Notes under the pieces: model-generated | Databases searched by the model: none | The model's input: the letters and a program-made list of their open reading frames with translations, nothing else | Told to the model about the DNA's origin: nothing | In this document: piece by piece, positions 31,552 to 39,647 of the stretch | Layout of the letters: the number at the start of each line of letters is the position of its first letter | Position numbering within the stretch: position 1 is the stretch's first letter | Program-made: the position numbers and the translations under genes | Assembly (NCBI GenBank): GCA_023404715.1 | Contig: JAEYAR010000030.1 | Location: 1 to 64,000, forward strand | DNA: 64,000 nucleotides | DNA from: Bacillota bacterium | Lineage (GTDB): Bacteria; Bacillota; Clostridia; Christensenellales; Aristaeellaceae | Reading direction: 5' to 3'

Positions 31552-33006
31552 TCAGCGCACCTCCTTCGTGTCCGCTTCGTCCCCGGCATCCTGATAGGCC
31601 ATTGCGATGCGCAGCAGCGTTTCCTCGCCAAACGGCCGGCCGATGAGCTGCGCGCCCACGGGCAGGCCCTTCGCATCCCGACCGCAGGGCATCGACAGGG
31701 CGGGCAAGCCTGCGAGGTTGACGGACACGGTGTAGATGTCGCCCAGGTACATCTTGAGCGGATCGTCCGTGTTTTCACCGAGCTTGAAGGCGGTCGTAGG
31801 GGCCGTTGGGCCGAGCACGGCGTCGTATCGCTCAAAGGCCGCGTCGAACGCCTGCTTGATCAGCGCCTTGACCTTGAGCGCCTTGTTGTAATAGGCGTCG
31901 TAATACCCGCTGGAGAGCGCGAACGCGCCGAGCATGACGCGCCGCTTTACCTCGCCGCCGAAGCCTTCGCTGCGGCTTTTGAGGTACAGGTCAGTCAGAT
32001 CCGCGTAATCGGCCGCGCGCGCGCCGTACTTGACGCCGTCGTAGCGAGAAAGGTTAGAGCTGGCCTCGGCGGAGGCGAGCACGTAGTAAGCGGGGATGGC
32101 GAAGGCCACCGTAGGGAGTGAAAACGTATCGACCGACGCGCCAAGGCGCTTGAGCGTCTCGGCGCAGGTGAGGACGCGCGCGCGCACGCCGGCGTCTAAG
32201 CCCTCACCCAGGTATTCTTCCGGGATGCCGATCCGCATGCCGCGTATGTCGGACGACTGCCCGGGCGCGGGCAAGGGGGCCGCGACGCTGGTGGCATCGC
32301 GCGCATCGCGCCCCATGATCGCGCCCAGCACCGCCGCGGCGTCGCGCGCATCGCGGCACAGCGGGCCGATCTGATCGAGCGAGGAGGCGTAGGCGATCAG
32401 GCCGTAGCGCGAGACCGCGCCGTAGGTGGGCTTGAGGCCGACCACGCCGCAGAACGAGGCGGGCTGGCGGATGGAGCCGCCGGTATCGGAGCCCAGCGCG
32501 TAGGGAACCTCGCGCGCGGCGACGGCCGCGGCGCTGCCGCCGGAGGAGCCGCCCGGTACGCGCGTCGTGTCGTAGGGATTGCGCGTCGTTTGGTAGGCTG
32601 AGTTCTCTGTAGAGGAGCCCATGGCGAACTCGTCCATATTGGTCTTGCCCACTAATACCGCGCCCAGGGCCGTAAGGCGCTGTGCCACGGTGGCGTCGAA
32701 GACGGGCGTATAGCTTTCGAGCATCCGGGAGGCGCAGGTGGTGCGCACGCCCTTGGTGGAGATATTGTCCTTGAGCGCCATCGGTACGCCTGCCAGCGGA
32801 TGGGTGAGCGTGCCGTCGTCGATTCCCTTCTGCACCAGGCGGGCGTCTTGCAAAGCCCGCTTCCCGGTCACGGTGAGAAAGGCGCCGATCTCGCCGTCGC
32901 GCGCGGCGATCGCGTCCAGCGACGCGCGTACGGCCTCCTCGACGCCGACCTCGCGGCGGCGGATGGCGCGGCCCAGTTCTAGGGCGGTCATATCTATCAG
33001 TTTCAA
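31552..33006 (-). CDS. gatA: Asp-tRNA(Asn)/Glu-tRNA(Gln) amidotransferase subunit A
   Basis: The glutaminase subunit of GatCAB, 484 residues of the amidase-signature family. The Ser-cisSer-Lys triad is visible: Lys in GVPMALKDN, the cis-Ser in GGSSGGSAAAVAA, and the nucleophile Ser in SDTGGSIRQPASF. It lies between gatC and gatB with tight spacing, so the three subunits should be made together. Confidence 0.98.
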   Translation of the reverse strand: MKLIDMTALELGRAIRRREVGVEEAVRASLDAIAARDGEIGAFLTVTGKRALQDARLVQKGIDDGTLTHPLAGVPMALKDNISTKGVRTTCASRMLESYTPVFDATVAQRLTALGAVLVGKTNMDEFAMGSSTENSAYQTTRNPYDTTRVPGGSSGGSAAAVAAREVPYALGSDTGGSIRQPASFCGVVGLKPTYGAVSRYGLIAYASSLDQIGPLCRDARDAAAVLGAIMGRDARDATSVAAPLPAPGQSSDIRGMRIGIPEEYLGEGLDAGVRARVLTCAETLKRLGASVDTFSLPTVAFAIPAYYVLASAEASSNLSRYDGVKYGARAADYADLTDLYLKSRSEGFGGEVKRRVMLGAFALSSGYYDAYYNKALKVKALIKQAFDAAFERYDAVLGPTAPTTAFKLGENTDDPLKMYLGDIYTVSVNLAGLPALSMPCGRDAKGLPVGAQLIGRPFGEETLLRIAMAYQDAGDEADTKEVR

Positions 33007-33018
33007 AGGGGTCCCTCC

Positions 33019-33306
33019 TTACTCCACGGTCTTGGGCACGAGGAAGCAGCCGTCCTTTTGCTGCGGGGCGTTTCTCAGTATGTCTGCCCTCGGCATAGAG
33101 GGCGTTATGACGTCCTCGCGAAAGACGTTCTGCACAGGGAAGGCGTGGCTCATGGGCGTAATGCCGTCGGTATCGAGCGCCTCGAGCGTGCCGACATAAT
33201 CGAGAATGCGGCTCAGGTCGCGCTGCGCGCCGAGCCGCTCTTGTTCGCTGAGGCGAAGCCGCGCGAGGGCGGCGACGTAATCGACGAGTTCAGGGGTGAT
33301 TTGCAT
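33019..33306 (-). CDS. gatC: Asp-tRNA(Asn)/Glu-tRNA(Gln) amidotransferase subunit C
   Basis: A 95-residue clamp that links GatA and GatB. MQITPELVDYVAALARLRLS at the start and ending with VFREDVITPSMPRADILRNA are typical. The ATG at 33306 has AAAGGAG about nine bases before; the longer frame upstream has no site and is discarded. Confidence 0.95.
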   Translation of the reverse strand: MQITPELVDYVAALARLRLSEQERLGAQRDLSRILDYVGTLEALDTDGITPMSHAFPVQNVFREDVITPSMPRADILRNAPQQKDGCFLVPKTVE

Positions 33307-33418
33307 AGCCGTGACTCCTTTCATGAATGCGGTGAGAAGGGATGTAAGGGGGCGGACCTTTCGGTTGAGGGGGCATGGAGAGGCCGGGAGGCTTTCTGTC
33401 AACGCCCCCTTTGCCGTG

Positions 33419-34729
33419 TTACGGCTCCAGTCGCTGCGTGTCCCTTGGGAACAAGCAGGCCTCGCGGACGTTCGATAGGCCGGCGAGCTTCATGGTTAGG
33501 CGCTCCAGCCCGAGGCCCAGCCCGCCGTGCGGCGGCATGCCGTACCGGTGGATGGATAGGTAAGCGGCGAACTCCTCCGGATCGAGTCCCTTGTTGCGGA
33601 TTTTTTCGACCTGCTCGTCGTAATCGTGAATGCGCTCGCCGCCTGTCGTGACCTCCATGCCGCGAAAGAGCAGGTCGAACGAGAGCGTAAATTTGGGGTC
33701 CGCCGGGTCGTCCTTGGCGTAGAAGGGGCGTTTTTTGCTGGGGTAGTGGGTGACGAAGACGAATTCTGAACCGTATTCCTCGGCGAAGAGCTTGGCGATG
33801 AGCTGTTCTTCCTCCGGCTCCAAGTCGTATGGATCGCGGATGGGGCGTCCGTAGCGCGCGGCAACCATCTGCTTTGCCTCGTCAAAGCGCACGGCGGGGA
33901 TCGCCTCGCAGGCGGGCAGCGTGACGTCCAGCGTCCTGAGCTGGGGCGCGTAGTCCTCGCCCAGCACGTGCAGGATGTGTGAGAGCGCCTTGACCTCCAT
34001 GCGCATGACGTCTTCAAAGGACTCGATGAAGCCCATTTCGAGGTCGAGCGACGTATACTCGCTCAAATGGCGGGCGGTGTTGTGCTTCTCCGCGCGGAAG
34101 ACCGGGCCGACCTCGAAAACCCGCTCGTAGACGCCCACCATCGTCTGCTTGTAAAACTGGGGGCTCTGCGCCAGGTACGCCTTGCGGCCGAAGTATTCGA
34201 GCTTGAAGATGTTCGCCCCGCCCTCGGCGCCGCTCCGGTTGATCTTCGGCGTGTGGATTTCGGTGAAGCCCTCGGCCTGCAGGCACTCGCGAAAGCCGCG
34301 GACAATCCCCTCTTGCAGCTTGAAGACGGCGCGTTTTTTAAGGTTGCGCAGCGTAATGGGGCGCAAGGCGAGGTCCGTATCCATCGAGAGGTTCATCTTG
34401 AACTTGTCGATGGCGACCGGAAGGGGCTGCGCGGGCGTCGAGAGGATCTGCAGCCGGTCGAGGTGCAATTCCAGACCGCCCGGCGCGCGGGGTTCGCGCG
34501 CGCAAACGCCCTGGACGCGCACCGCGTCGCCTTCTTGGGGGACGGGCGCATCCGCGCCTGCGACGCACTGGAGCACGCCGTCCGCCGTGCGCAGCAGCAC
34601 AAAACGGACGTCTCCCAGGTCGCGCACCGTATGTACCATGCCGTGCGCGCAGGCATGCGCGCCGTCGGGCTTTTGCAAAATGTCGCAGAGCCGTACGCTC
34701 TGCGGGGCTGCGGTCATCGTAAGCATCAT
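33419..34729 (-). CDS. aspS: aspartyl-tRNA synthetase, archaeal-type, probably non-discriminating
   Basis: 436 residues, the short class IIb form without the bacterial insertion domain. The OB-fold anticodon domain is at 1-105; class II motifs follow (EIHTPKINRSGAEGG, VFRAEKHNTARHLSEYTSLD, and GLGLGLERLTMKLAGL near the end). Clostridia with this type use it to put Asp on tRNA-Asn as well, and GatCAB then makes Asn-tRNA. The arrangement with gatC-gatA-gatB behind a T-box fits this exactly; discrimination cannot be proven from sequence alone. GGAGG lies five bases before the ATG. Confidence 0.92.
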   Translation of the reverse strand: MMLTMTAAPQSVRLCDILQKPDGAHACAHGMVHTVRDLGDVRFVLLRTADGVLQCVAGADAPVPQEGDAVRVQGVCAREPRAPGGLELHLDRLQILSTPAQPLPVAIDKFKMNLSMDTDLALRPITLRNLKKRAVFKLQEGIVRGFRECLQAEGFTEIHTPKINRSGAEGGANIFKLEYFGRKAYLAQSPQFYKQTMVGVYERVFEVGPVFRAEKHNTARHLSEYTSLDLEMGFIESFEDVMRMEVKALSHILHVLGEDYAPQLRTLDVTLPACEAIPAVRFDEAKQMVAARYGRPIRDPYDLEPEEEQLIAKLFAEEYGSEFVFVTHYPSKKRPFYAKDDPADPKFTLSFDLLFRGMEVTTGGERIHDYDEQVEKIRNKGLDPEEFAAYLSIHRYGMPPHGGLGLGLERLTMKLAGLSNVREACLFPRDTQRLEP

Positions 34730-34762
34730 CGTGGCCTCCTAATTAAGTCGATCGTGAAGAGA

Positions 34763-35068
34763 AAACAAAAAAATCCCGAATCGAAACAATCGATTCGGGA
34801 CGGGAACGGCAAAATACAGCACCCCGCGGTACCACCCAATTTGACGAGAGAGGCACCATCATGCGTCATCGTCCACTCAAAAGCCTGCCGGCTTCGTGAA
34901 CCCTTAACGCGGGAAACGGACATGCCTATGCGGATGCGGTCGGCAGGCCGGCTCGGGGAGCGTTCTTTCCCAGGCGGGGATTTCAGCCCGGCTCTCAGTC
35001 TATGGCCAGGCCTCCCTGATGAAATACGCGAGGTACTCGTCTCCGTCAGCGCCGTTTGCTATGAGGTT
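34763..35068 (-). promoter_or_regulatory. T-box riboswitch of aspS-gatCAB with GAAC specifier
   Basis: On the minus strand the T-box TGGGTGGTACCGCGGGG lies at 34838-34822, followed by a 10-bp terminator stem (TCCCGAATCG with CGATTCGGGA) and a T-rich run. Stem I shows GGAG-ACGAGTACC on one side and GAACG-CTCC on the other; GAAC at 34965-34962 fills the specifier position. It contains AAC (Asn) followed by G, and overlapping GAA (Glu). It should read tRNA-Asn, and perhaps tRNA-Glu. Confidence 0.88.
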
Positions 35069-35074
35069 GGCAGC

Positions 35075-35103
35075 ATTATAGCGCCAGTTTCTCCGGTTGT
35101 CAA
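35075..35103 (-). promoter_or_regulatory. perfect consensus promoter of the aspS-gatCAB T-box
   Basis: TTGACA, 17 bp, TATAAT on the minus strand, an exact consensus match. Confidence 0.9.
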
Positions 35104-35170
35104 GCGTTTTTTACATGGGAATTTTTTGCGTGGTTAGAGGCTTGGCTCTTTCAATAGATCTTGGTTCAAC

Positions 35171-35416
35171 CTAATCGTCGATATTCAGCAGCCAGTTTAC
35201 GCTTACCTTCAACTTTTGAGCGATAAACTTCAATTCGTAGTCTGCCACAAAGCGCGTTCCGATTTCAATTCGACTGATACAGTCACGCGCCAGCATGATG
35301 TTATCAACCTGCAATTGCGCTGCTAAATCCTCTTGAGTCAGCCCACAGTCGGTGCGCGCTTTTTTAATACGTGGCCCACAGAGGTTCTTTTTTCCATTAA
35401 AATCGTAGATTTTCAA
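35171..35416 (-). CDS. XRE-family helix-turn-helix regulator
   Basis: 81 residues. The helix-turn-helix is RIKKARTDCGLTQEDLAAQL, then ARDCISRIEIGTRFVADYEL, closing with LKVSVNWLLNIDD. The start is TTG at 35416 with GAGGAG eleven bases upstream; no in-frame ATG precedes it. It lies in an AT-rich patch and is divergent from a hypothetical gene whose promoter overlaps a perfect inverted repeat, so it is probably a repressor of that gene and itself. Confidence 0.85.
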   Translation of the reverse strand: MKIYDFNGKKNLCGPRIKKARTDCGLTQEDLAAQLQVDNIMLARDCISRIEIGTRFVADYELKFIAQKLKVSVNWLLNIDD

Positions 35417-35456
35417 TGATTCATCCGCTCCTCATGTGCTAATGCAAAGAATTTTC

Positions 35457-35493
35457 TTGACATTAACACGTAAATGACGGATAATTGTGTTAA
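35457..35493 (+). promoter_or_regulatory. promoter with overlapping operator-like repeat
   Basis: TTGACA, 17 bp, GATAAT. TTAACAC (35463-35469) and GTGTTAA (35487-35493) flank the spacer and -10 as perfect 7-bp arms. A protein bound there would block RNA polymerase; the divergent XRE protein is the obvious candidate. Confidence 0.65.
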
Positions 35494-35606
35494 AGATAAG
35501 AAATGCGGAAGGGAGAGTAAAATTTCCGCCTATTTATGATGCACCCATTTTAGATTTTTAATCTGAGATGATGGAAAGCAAAAGCTATCTAATTCGGAGG
35601 GTATGC

Positions 35607-36248
35607 ATGAAAGGGAAACTTGTGCTGCTGAAACTGTATAAAAATGATTGGGATGCCTGTGGTACTCGATACAATATTCTGGATCGAATCAAGTATGATC
35701 CTTTTTGCTTTAACGTAAAGGCGATTTCGCCATATATCGAGCAGGCCCCCGAGATGCGACAGATGCTCCACGTTAAGCGAGTAGCAGAGGATGCACTGCG
35801 AAAATGCGTGACGCCCGAAGTCTTTAGTCAGATCAAGAAGGCGATGAAAAGGCTTGATACTTACGAGCAATCCTTTTATTTTGCATCCGGCATGGCGAAC
35901 GCATATCGGATGTACTTAAATTGCCCGCTCAAAGATCCTTCGCAAATGGAGGAGGAAGATCTGATGGGGAGCAGGCGCCTGTACGAACAGCCGGGCTACA
36001 ATGCATGCTTTGATGAACTGCGAAGCATGATGCGCCAGTGTAAGTACACGGGCGATGTGGTTGACGAAGATACGGTCGAAGAATTTAATAATGTATGCTT
36101 TCGCATCATAATAGAGCGAAACATTTATTACTTCTTGTATGGCATGGAGAGCGGCATCCGCATTTTGAAGACGTATGATCGTACATTTAACGAAGACGCT
36201 GTGTACATGCATCTGCTTTATGATCGACTTGCTTTTTTAGAGGAATGA
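35607..36248 (+). CDS. hypothetical protein in an AT-rich island (213 aa)
   Basis: Unrecognised. It begins MKGKLVLLKLYKNDWDACGT and is soluble, largely helical and rich in Tyr, Met and acidic residues; a helical middle section (about residues 70-110) includes YEQSFYFASGMANAYRMYL. CGGAGGG lies about six bases before the ATG at 35607. Codon use is visibly AT-richer than the operons around it, and it is paired with a divergent XRE gene, which looks like a small acquired module. Transcription should start from the 35457 promoter. No toxin, nuclease or phage motif is seen. Confidence 0.7.
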   Translation: MKGKLVLLKLYKNDWDACGTRYNILDRIKYDPFCFNVKAISPYIEQAPEMRQMLHVKRVAEDALRKCVTPEVFSQIKKAMKRLDTYEQSFYFASGMANAYRMYLNCPLKDPSQMEEEDLMGSRRLYEQPGYNACFDELRSMMRQCKYTGDVVDEDTVEEFNNVCFRIIIERNIYYFLYGMESGIRILKTYDRTFNEDAVYMHLLYDRLAFLEE

Positions 36249-36390
36249 TGAAGACGTGATACTATATCTCTTTTGTAATGCCGTGTTACGCAAAACGGTA
36301 AAAGATCGCATCAATAAAAATTTGAAAACAGCATAAGATCGCAAAGTCCCCCTTGATGCGCCACAATCACGAAAAACGCGCAAATTTTGC

Positions 36391-36419
36391 TTGCCATCGG
36401 CGCGCCGGGGTGCTATACT
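36391..36419 (+). promoter_or_regulatory. promoter of the aro operon
   Basis: TTGCCA, 17 bp, TATACT; transcription should start near 36426, 20 bases before the leader peptide. Confidence 0.75.
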
Positions 36420-36445
36420 AATCGCAAACCGGTGGGAGGATATGT

Positions 36446-36544
36446 ATGCATCGCGAAATGTACCGCAATTTTGTACGATTTACTGGCTTTGGCTTTTATG
36501 GCTACGGCTTTTTGGGCGTACATAAATGCGGTCGCTGCGCGTAA
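36446..36544 (+). CDS. Phe/Tyr-rich leader peptide of the aro operon (32 aa)
   Basis: A short frame with GGGAGG six bases before its ATG. The centre reads FVRFTGFGFYGYGF: six Phe and two Tyr in 14 codons. It lies between the promoter and a strong terminator, just before DAHP synthase. Ribosomes short of charged tRNA-Phe or tRNA-Tyr would stall there and prevent termination, the classical attenuation design. A second ATG four bases earlier opens a Trp/Leu-rich frame but is too close to the ribosome binding site. Confidence 0.75.
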   Translation: MHREMYRNFVRFTGFGFYGYGFLGVHKCGRCA

Positions 36545-36551
36545 AGCGGAC

Positions 36552-36626
36552 TATCCCAACTCAGGGGCTTGAGGCACATTGGGATAAAAGGGGCTTTCGC
36601 CGTACTGCGGCGAGGGCCCCTTTTTT
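36552..36626 (+). terminator. attenuator terminator of the aro operon
   Basis: TATCCCAA (36552-36559) and TTGGGATA (36579-36586) form one hairpin. Immediately after it, a GC-rich stem (GGGGC and TCGCCG with CGGCGA and GCCCC, 36590-36620) is followed by TTTTTT. Which alternative pairing prevents termination was not worked out. Confidence 0.8.
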
Positions 36627-36664
36627 CGTAAAGGCCGGGCATAAGACGAAAGAGGGAACGACAA

Positions 36665-37678
36665 ATGATCATCATCATGAAACCGAAGACCGCGCAAAAG
36701 AGCATCGATTCGCTCGTAGATGAGCTCGAAGGGCGCGGCATGCAGGTGCAGCGCAACAGCGGCGTGGACTGCACGGTGCTGGGCGTCATCGGGGAACTGG
36801 CCAGCCTGGACCCAAGCGACTTTTTAATGCGCGACGGCGTGGAGCGCGTCATGTCCGTATCGGAGCCGTTTAAGAAGGCGAACCGTAAGTTTCATCCGGA
36901 GGACAGCGTCATCGACTGTGCGGGCGTCAAGGTCGGCGGCCGCAAGCTCGCGCTCATCGCGGGGCCCTGCTCGGTGGAGTCGATCGAGCAGGTGACGGGC
37001 ATCGCGCTGGCGGTGCGCGCGAGCGGCGCCTCCATGCTGCGCGGCGGCGCGTTCAAACCGCGCACGTCGCCCTACGCGTTCCAGGGCCTCAAGCTGGAGG
37101 GCCTGACCATGCTGGAGGAGGCGCGGCGCGAGAGCGGCCTGCCGATCGTGACGGAGATCATGAACCCGGCGCTGGTCGAGGAATTCGACCGACGGGTGGA
37201 CGTCATCCAGGTCGGCGCGCGCAATATGCAGAATTTTGACCTTCTGCGCGAGCTGGGCAAGACGCAAAAGCCGATCCTGCTCAAGCGCGGCCTGTCCGCG
37301 ACCGTAGAGGAGTGGCTGATGAGCGCGGAGTATATCATGGCGGCGGGCAACCCGAACGTCATCCTCTGCGAGCGGGGCATCCGTACCTTTGAGACCTACA
37401 CGCGTAATACGCTCGACCTGTCGGCGGTGCTGGCGGTCAAGCAGCTCTCTCACCTGCCCGTAATGGTAGACCCCAGCCATGCGACGGGCAAGGCCTGGAT
37501 GGTGGAGCGCCTGTCTCTCGCGGCCGTCGCCGCGGGCGCGGACGGCCTGATCATCGAGGTGCACAACAATCCCCCGTGCGCCCTGTGCGACGGCGCGCAG
37601 TCGCTGACGCCTCCGCAGTTTGCCCAGCTGGTGGCGAAGATCCATGCGCTGGCGCCCATCGTGGAGCGTACGCTATGA
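36665..37678 (+). CDS. aroF: DAHP synthase, type I-beta
   Basis: Condenses phosphoenolpyruvate with erythrose 4-phosphate in the first step of the shikimate pathway. 337 residues: an N-terminal ferredoxin-like regulatory domain (1-75), which in related enzymes binds Tyr or Phe, then the barrel with IAGPCSVES, GGAFKPRTSPYAFQG, LLKRGLSATVEEW and VMVDPSHATG. AGAGGG lies eight bases before the ATG. It leads the operon behind a Phe/Tyr leader-peptide attenuator and overlaps tyrA by four bases. Confidence 0.97.
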   Translation: MIIIMKPKTAQKSIDSLVDELEGRGMQVQRNSGVDCTVLGVIGELASLDPSDFLMRDGVERVMSVSEPFKKANRKFHPEDSVIDCAGVKVGGRKLALIAGPCSVESIEQVTGIALAVRASGASMLRGGAFKPRTSPYAFQGLKLEGLTMLEEARRESGLPIVTEIMNPALVEEFDRRVDVIQVGARNMQNFDLLRELGKTQKPILLKRGLSATVEEWLMSAEYIMAAGNPNVILCERGIRTFETYTRNTLDLSAVLAVKQLSHLPVMVDPSHATGKAWMVERLSLAAVAAGADGLIIEVHNNPPCALCDGAQSLTPPQFAQLVAKIHALAPIVERTL

Positions 37679-38526
37679 TCGCCTTTATCGGCCTGGGCCT
37701 CATCGGTGGCAGCATGGCCAAGGCGCTGCGCGGCTTCGAGGGGATGGAGGCCGTCTGCGTCGACCGGGACGCGGCGACGCGCGCGGCGCTGCTGGCGGAC
37801 GGCGTGGCGTCGCGGGTCTTTGCGGACGCGAAGGACGCGCCATTGGAGGCGGCGGATATGGTCGTCGTGTGCCTGCACCCGGGAGGCTGTGTGCGCTTCC
37901 TCGAGGAGCACGGCGCGCGCGTCAAGCCCGGCGCCGTGGTGACGGACGTATGCGGCGTCAAGCGGCCCGTCTTCGAGGCGGCGAAGGCGCATTTATCCCC
38001 CGAGGCCGTCTTCGTGGGCGGGCATCCCATGGCGGGCAAGGAATGCGGCGGCTATGAAAACGCGTCGGCCTCGCTCTTTTGCGGCGCGCATTACATCGTC
38101 GTGACCGAGGGCGCGGAGGCGCCCTGGGCGGTAGAGCGGGTGCGGCGCATGGCGCAGCACCTGGGCTGCGCGGACATCATCGAGACGGACCCGCTGACGC
38201 ACGACCGGCGCATCGCCTATACGAGCCAGATGATGCACGTGCTCGCGGTCGCCATCTGCGAGCAGGAGGCGCTCGCGGATAGCTACGGCTTTGAGGGCGG
38301 TTCCTTCCGCGCGGCGACGCGCGTCGCCGCGCTGGACGCCGCGCTGTGGACGGACCTCTTCTGGCGCAACCGCGACGCGCTGGCGGACGAGACGCAGGAG
38401 CTGATCGGGAAGCTTACGGACTATGTAGCGCTGCTGCGGGGCGATTCGCAGGGGGCGCTACACGCGCGGCTTACGGCCGCATCGAAGCGCAAGGAGGAGT
38501 ACAACCATGCAAACCGTACGCGTTGA
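37675..38526 (+). CDS. tyrA: prephenate dehydrogenase
   Basis: Oxidises prephenate to 4-hydroxyphenylpyruvate, the tyrosine branch. 283 residues; the NAD-binding motif FIGLGLIGGSMAKAL is at the N-terminus, followed by VVCLHPGG, the GGHPMAGKE active-site segment and a helical dimer domain with YTSQMMHVLA. It has no ACT domain. ATGA overlap with aroF; its end overlaps aroB by 20 bases. Confidence 0.95.
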   Translation: MIAFIGLGLIGGSMAKALRGFEGMEAVCVDRDAATRAALLADGVASRVFADAKDAPLEAADMVVVCLHPGGCVRFLEEHGARVKPGAVVTDVCGVKRPVFEAAKAHLSPEAVFVGGHPMAGKECGGYENASASLFCGAHYIVVTEGAEAPWAVERVRRMAQHLGCADIIETDPLTHDRRIAYTSQMMHVLAVAICEQEALADSYGFEGGSFRAATRVAALDAALWTDLFWRNRDALADETQELIGKLTDYVALLRGDSQGALHARLTAASKRKEEYNHANRTR

Positions 38527-39565
38527 GGCGGAAAACGGATGCTACGATATCGCGATCGGCCACGGGCTGCTCGCGCACGCGGAGGATTATTTGAAGGCCT
38601 GCGCCGGCCGCCGCGCGGTCATCGTCGCGGATAGCAATACCGCGCCGCTGTACGCCGGGGCGCTGAGCGCCGCGCTCCAGCGCGTGGGGGCTCAGGCGAC
38701 GCTTTACACGGTGCCCGCGGGCGAGGAGAGCAAGCGCATCGAGCGACTCATCGCGCTGTACGACGTCTTCCTGGACGCGGGCCTCTCCCGCAAGGACTTC
38801 GTCGTCGCGCTCGGCGGCGGCGTGGTCGGCGACCTCGCGGGCTATGCGGCCGCCTCCTTCCTGCGCGGGGTGCGCCTGATCCAGGTGCCTACGACGCTGC
38901 TCTCGCAGGTGGATTCCTCCGTAGGGGGCAAGACGGCGGTGAACCTGCCGCGCGGCAAGAACCTGGTGGGCGCGTTCTACCAGCCCGAGCGGGTGCTCAT
39001 CGACGTCGATACGCTCTCTACGCTGGACGCGCGCCAGGTTGGGGCCGGGCTGGGCGAGGTGATCAAGTACGGCTGCATCGCGGATGCGGCGCTCTTCGCG
39101 CGCATCGAAGCGGCGGGCGGCCGGGAAGCGCTGCGGCCCGAGATGGACGCGGTCATCGCCCGCTGCTGCGAGCTGAAGGCGGCCTACGTAAGGGAGGACC
39201 CGCTGGACAGGGGCGTGCGCATGCAGCTCAACTTCGGGCATACGCTGGGGCACGCGGTCGAGCAGGCCGCGGGCTACGGGCGGGTGCTGCACGGCGAGGG
39301 CGTCTGCATGGGCATGGTCGCCGCGGCGCGCTGGGGCGAGGCATGGGGCGTCACGCAGGCGGGGACGGCGGAGCGCATCGCGCGCGTGCTCGAGGCATAC
39401 GAGCTGCCGGTCACGCCGCCGGATTTGCCCCGCGAGGCGCTGGCGAAGGCGATGCGGCTGGACAAGAAGGCATCCGGCGGCCAGGTAGAGGTCGTGGTGC
39501 TCAGGGCTATCGGCGAGGCGGCCGGACATCCGGTGGATGCGGCGGCGCTGGAACGGATGCTGTGA
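38507..39565 (+). CDS. aroB: 3-dehydroquinate synthase
   Basis: Second shikimate step: cyclises DAHP to 3-dehydroquinate with NAD+ and a metal. 352 residues; GGGVVGDLAGYAAASFLRG, QVPTTLLSQVDSSVGGKTAV, and the metal histidines in NFGHTLGHAVE. GGAGGAG precedes the ATG at 38507, which lies inside the tyrA end. It is the last gene before two ABC transporter genes break into the pathway. Confidence 0.97.
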   Translation: MQTVRVEAENGCYDIAIGHGLLAHAEDYLKACAGRRAVIVADSNTAPLYAGALSAALQRVGAQATLYTVPAGEESKRIERLIALYDVFLDAGLSRKDFVVALGGGVVGDLAGYAAASFLRGVRLIQVPTTLLSQVDSSVGGKTAVNLPRGKNLVGAFYQPERVLIDVDTLSTLDARQVGAGLGEVIKYGCIADAALFARIEAAGGREALRPEMDAVIARCCELKAAYVREDPLDRGVRMQLNFGHTLGHAVEQAAGYGRVLHGEGVCMGMVAAARWGEAWGVTQAGTAERIARVLEAYELPVTPPDLPREALAKAMRLDKKASGGQVEVVVLRAIGEAAGHPVDAAALERML

Positions 39566-39647
39566 TGGCATAGATCCATTGCGCCCTTGCGGGTGCCGTC
39601 GAAATGCTCTTTACACCGGAATTATCCTTTGCAAAATAGAGGAAACC

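Noticed and set aside
36442..36525. Trp/Leu-rich leader frame (ATG at 36442) before aroF
   Set aside because: Its ATG is only two bases from the GGAGG core, too close for initiation; the Phe/Tyr frame four bases later has ideal spacing.
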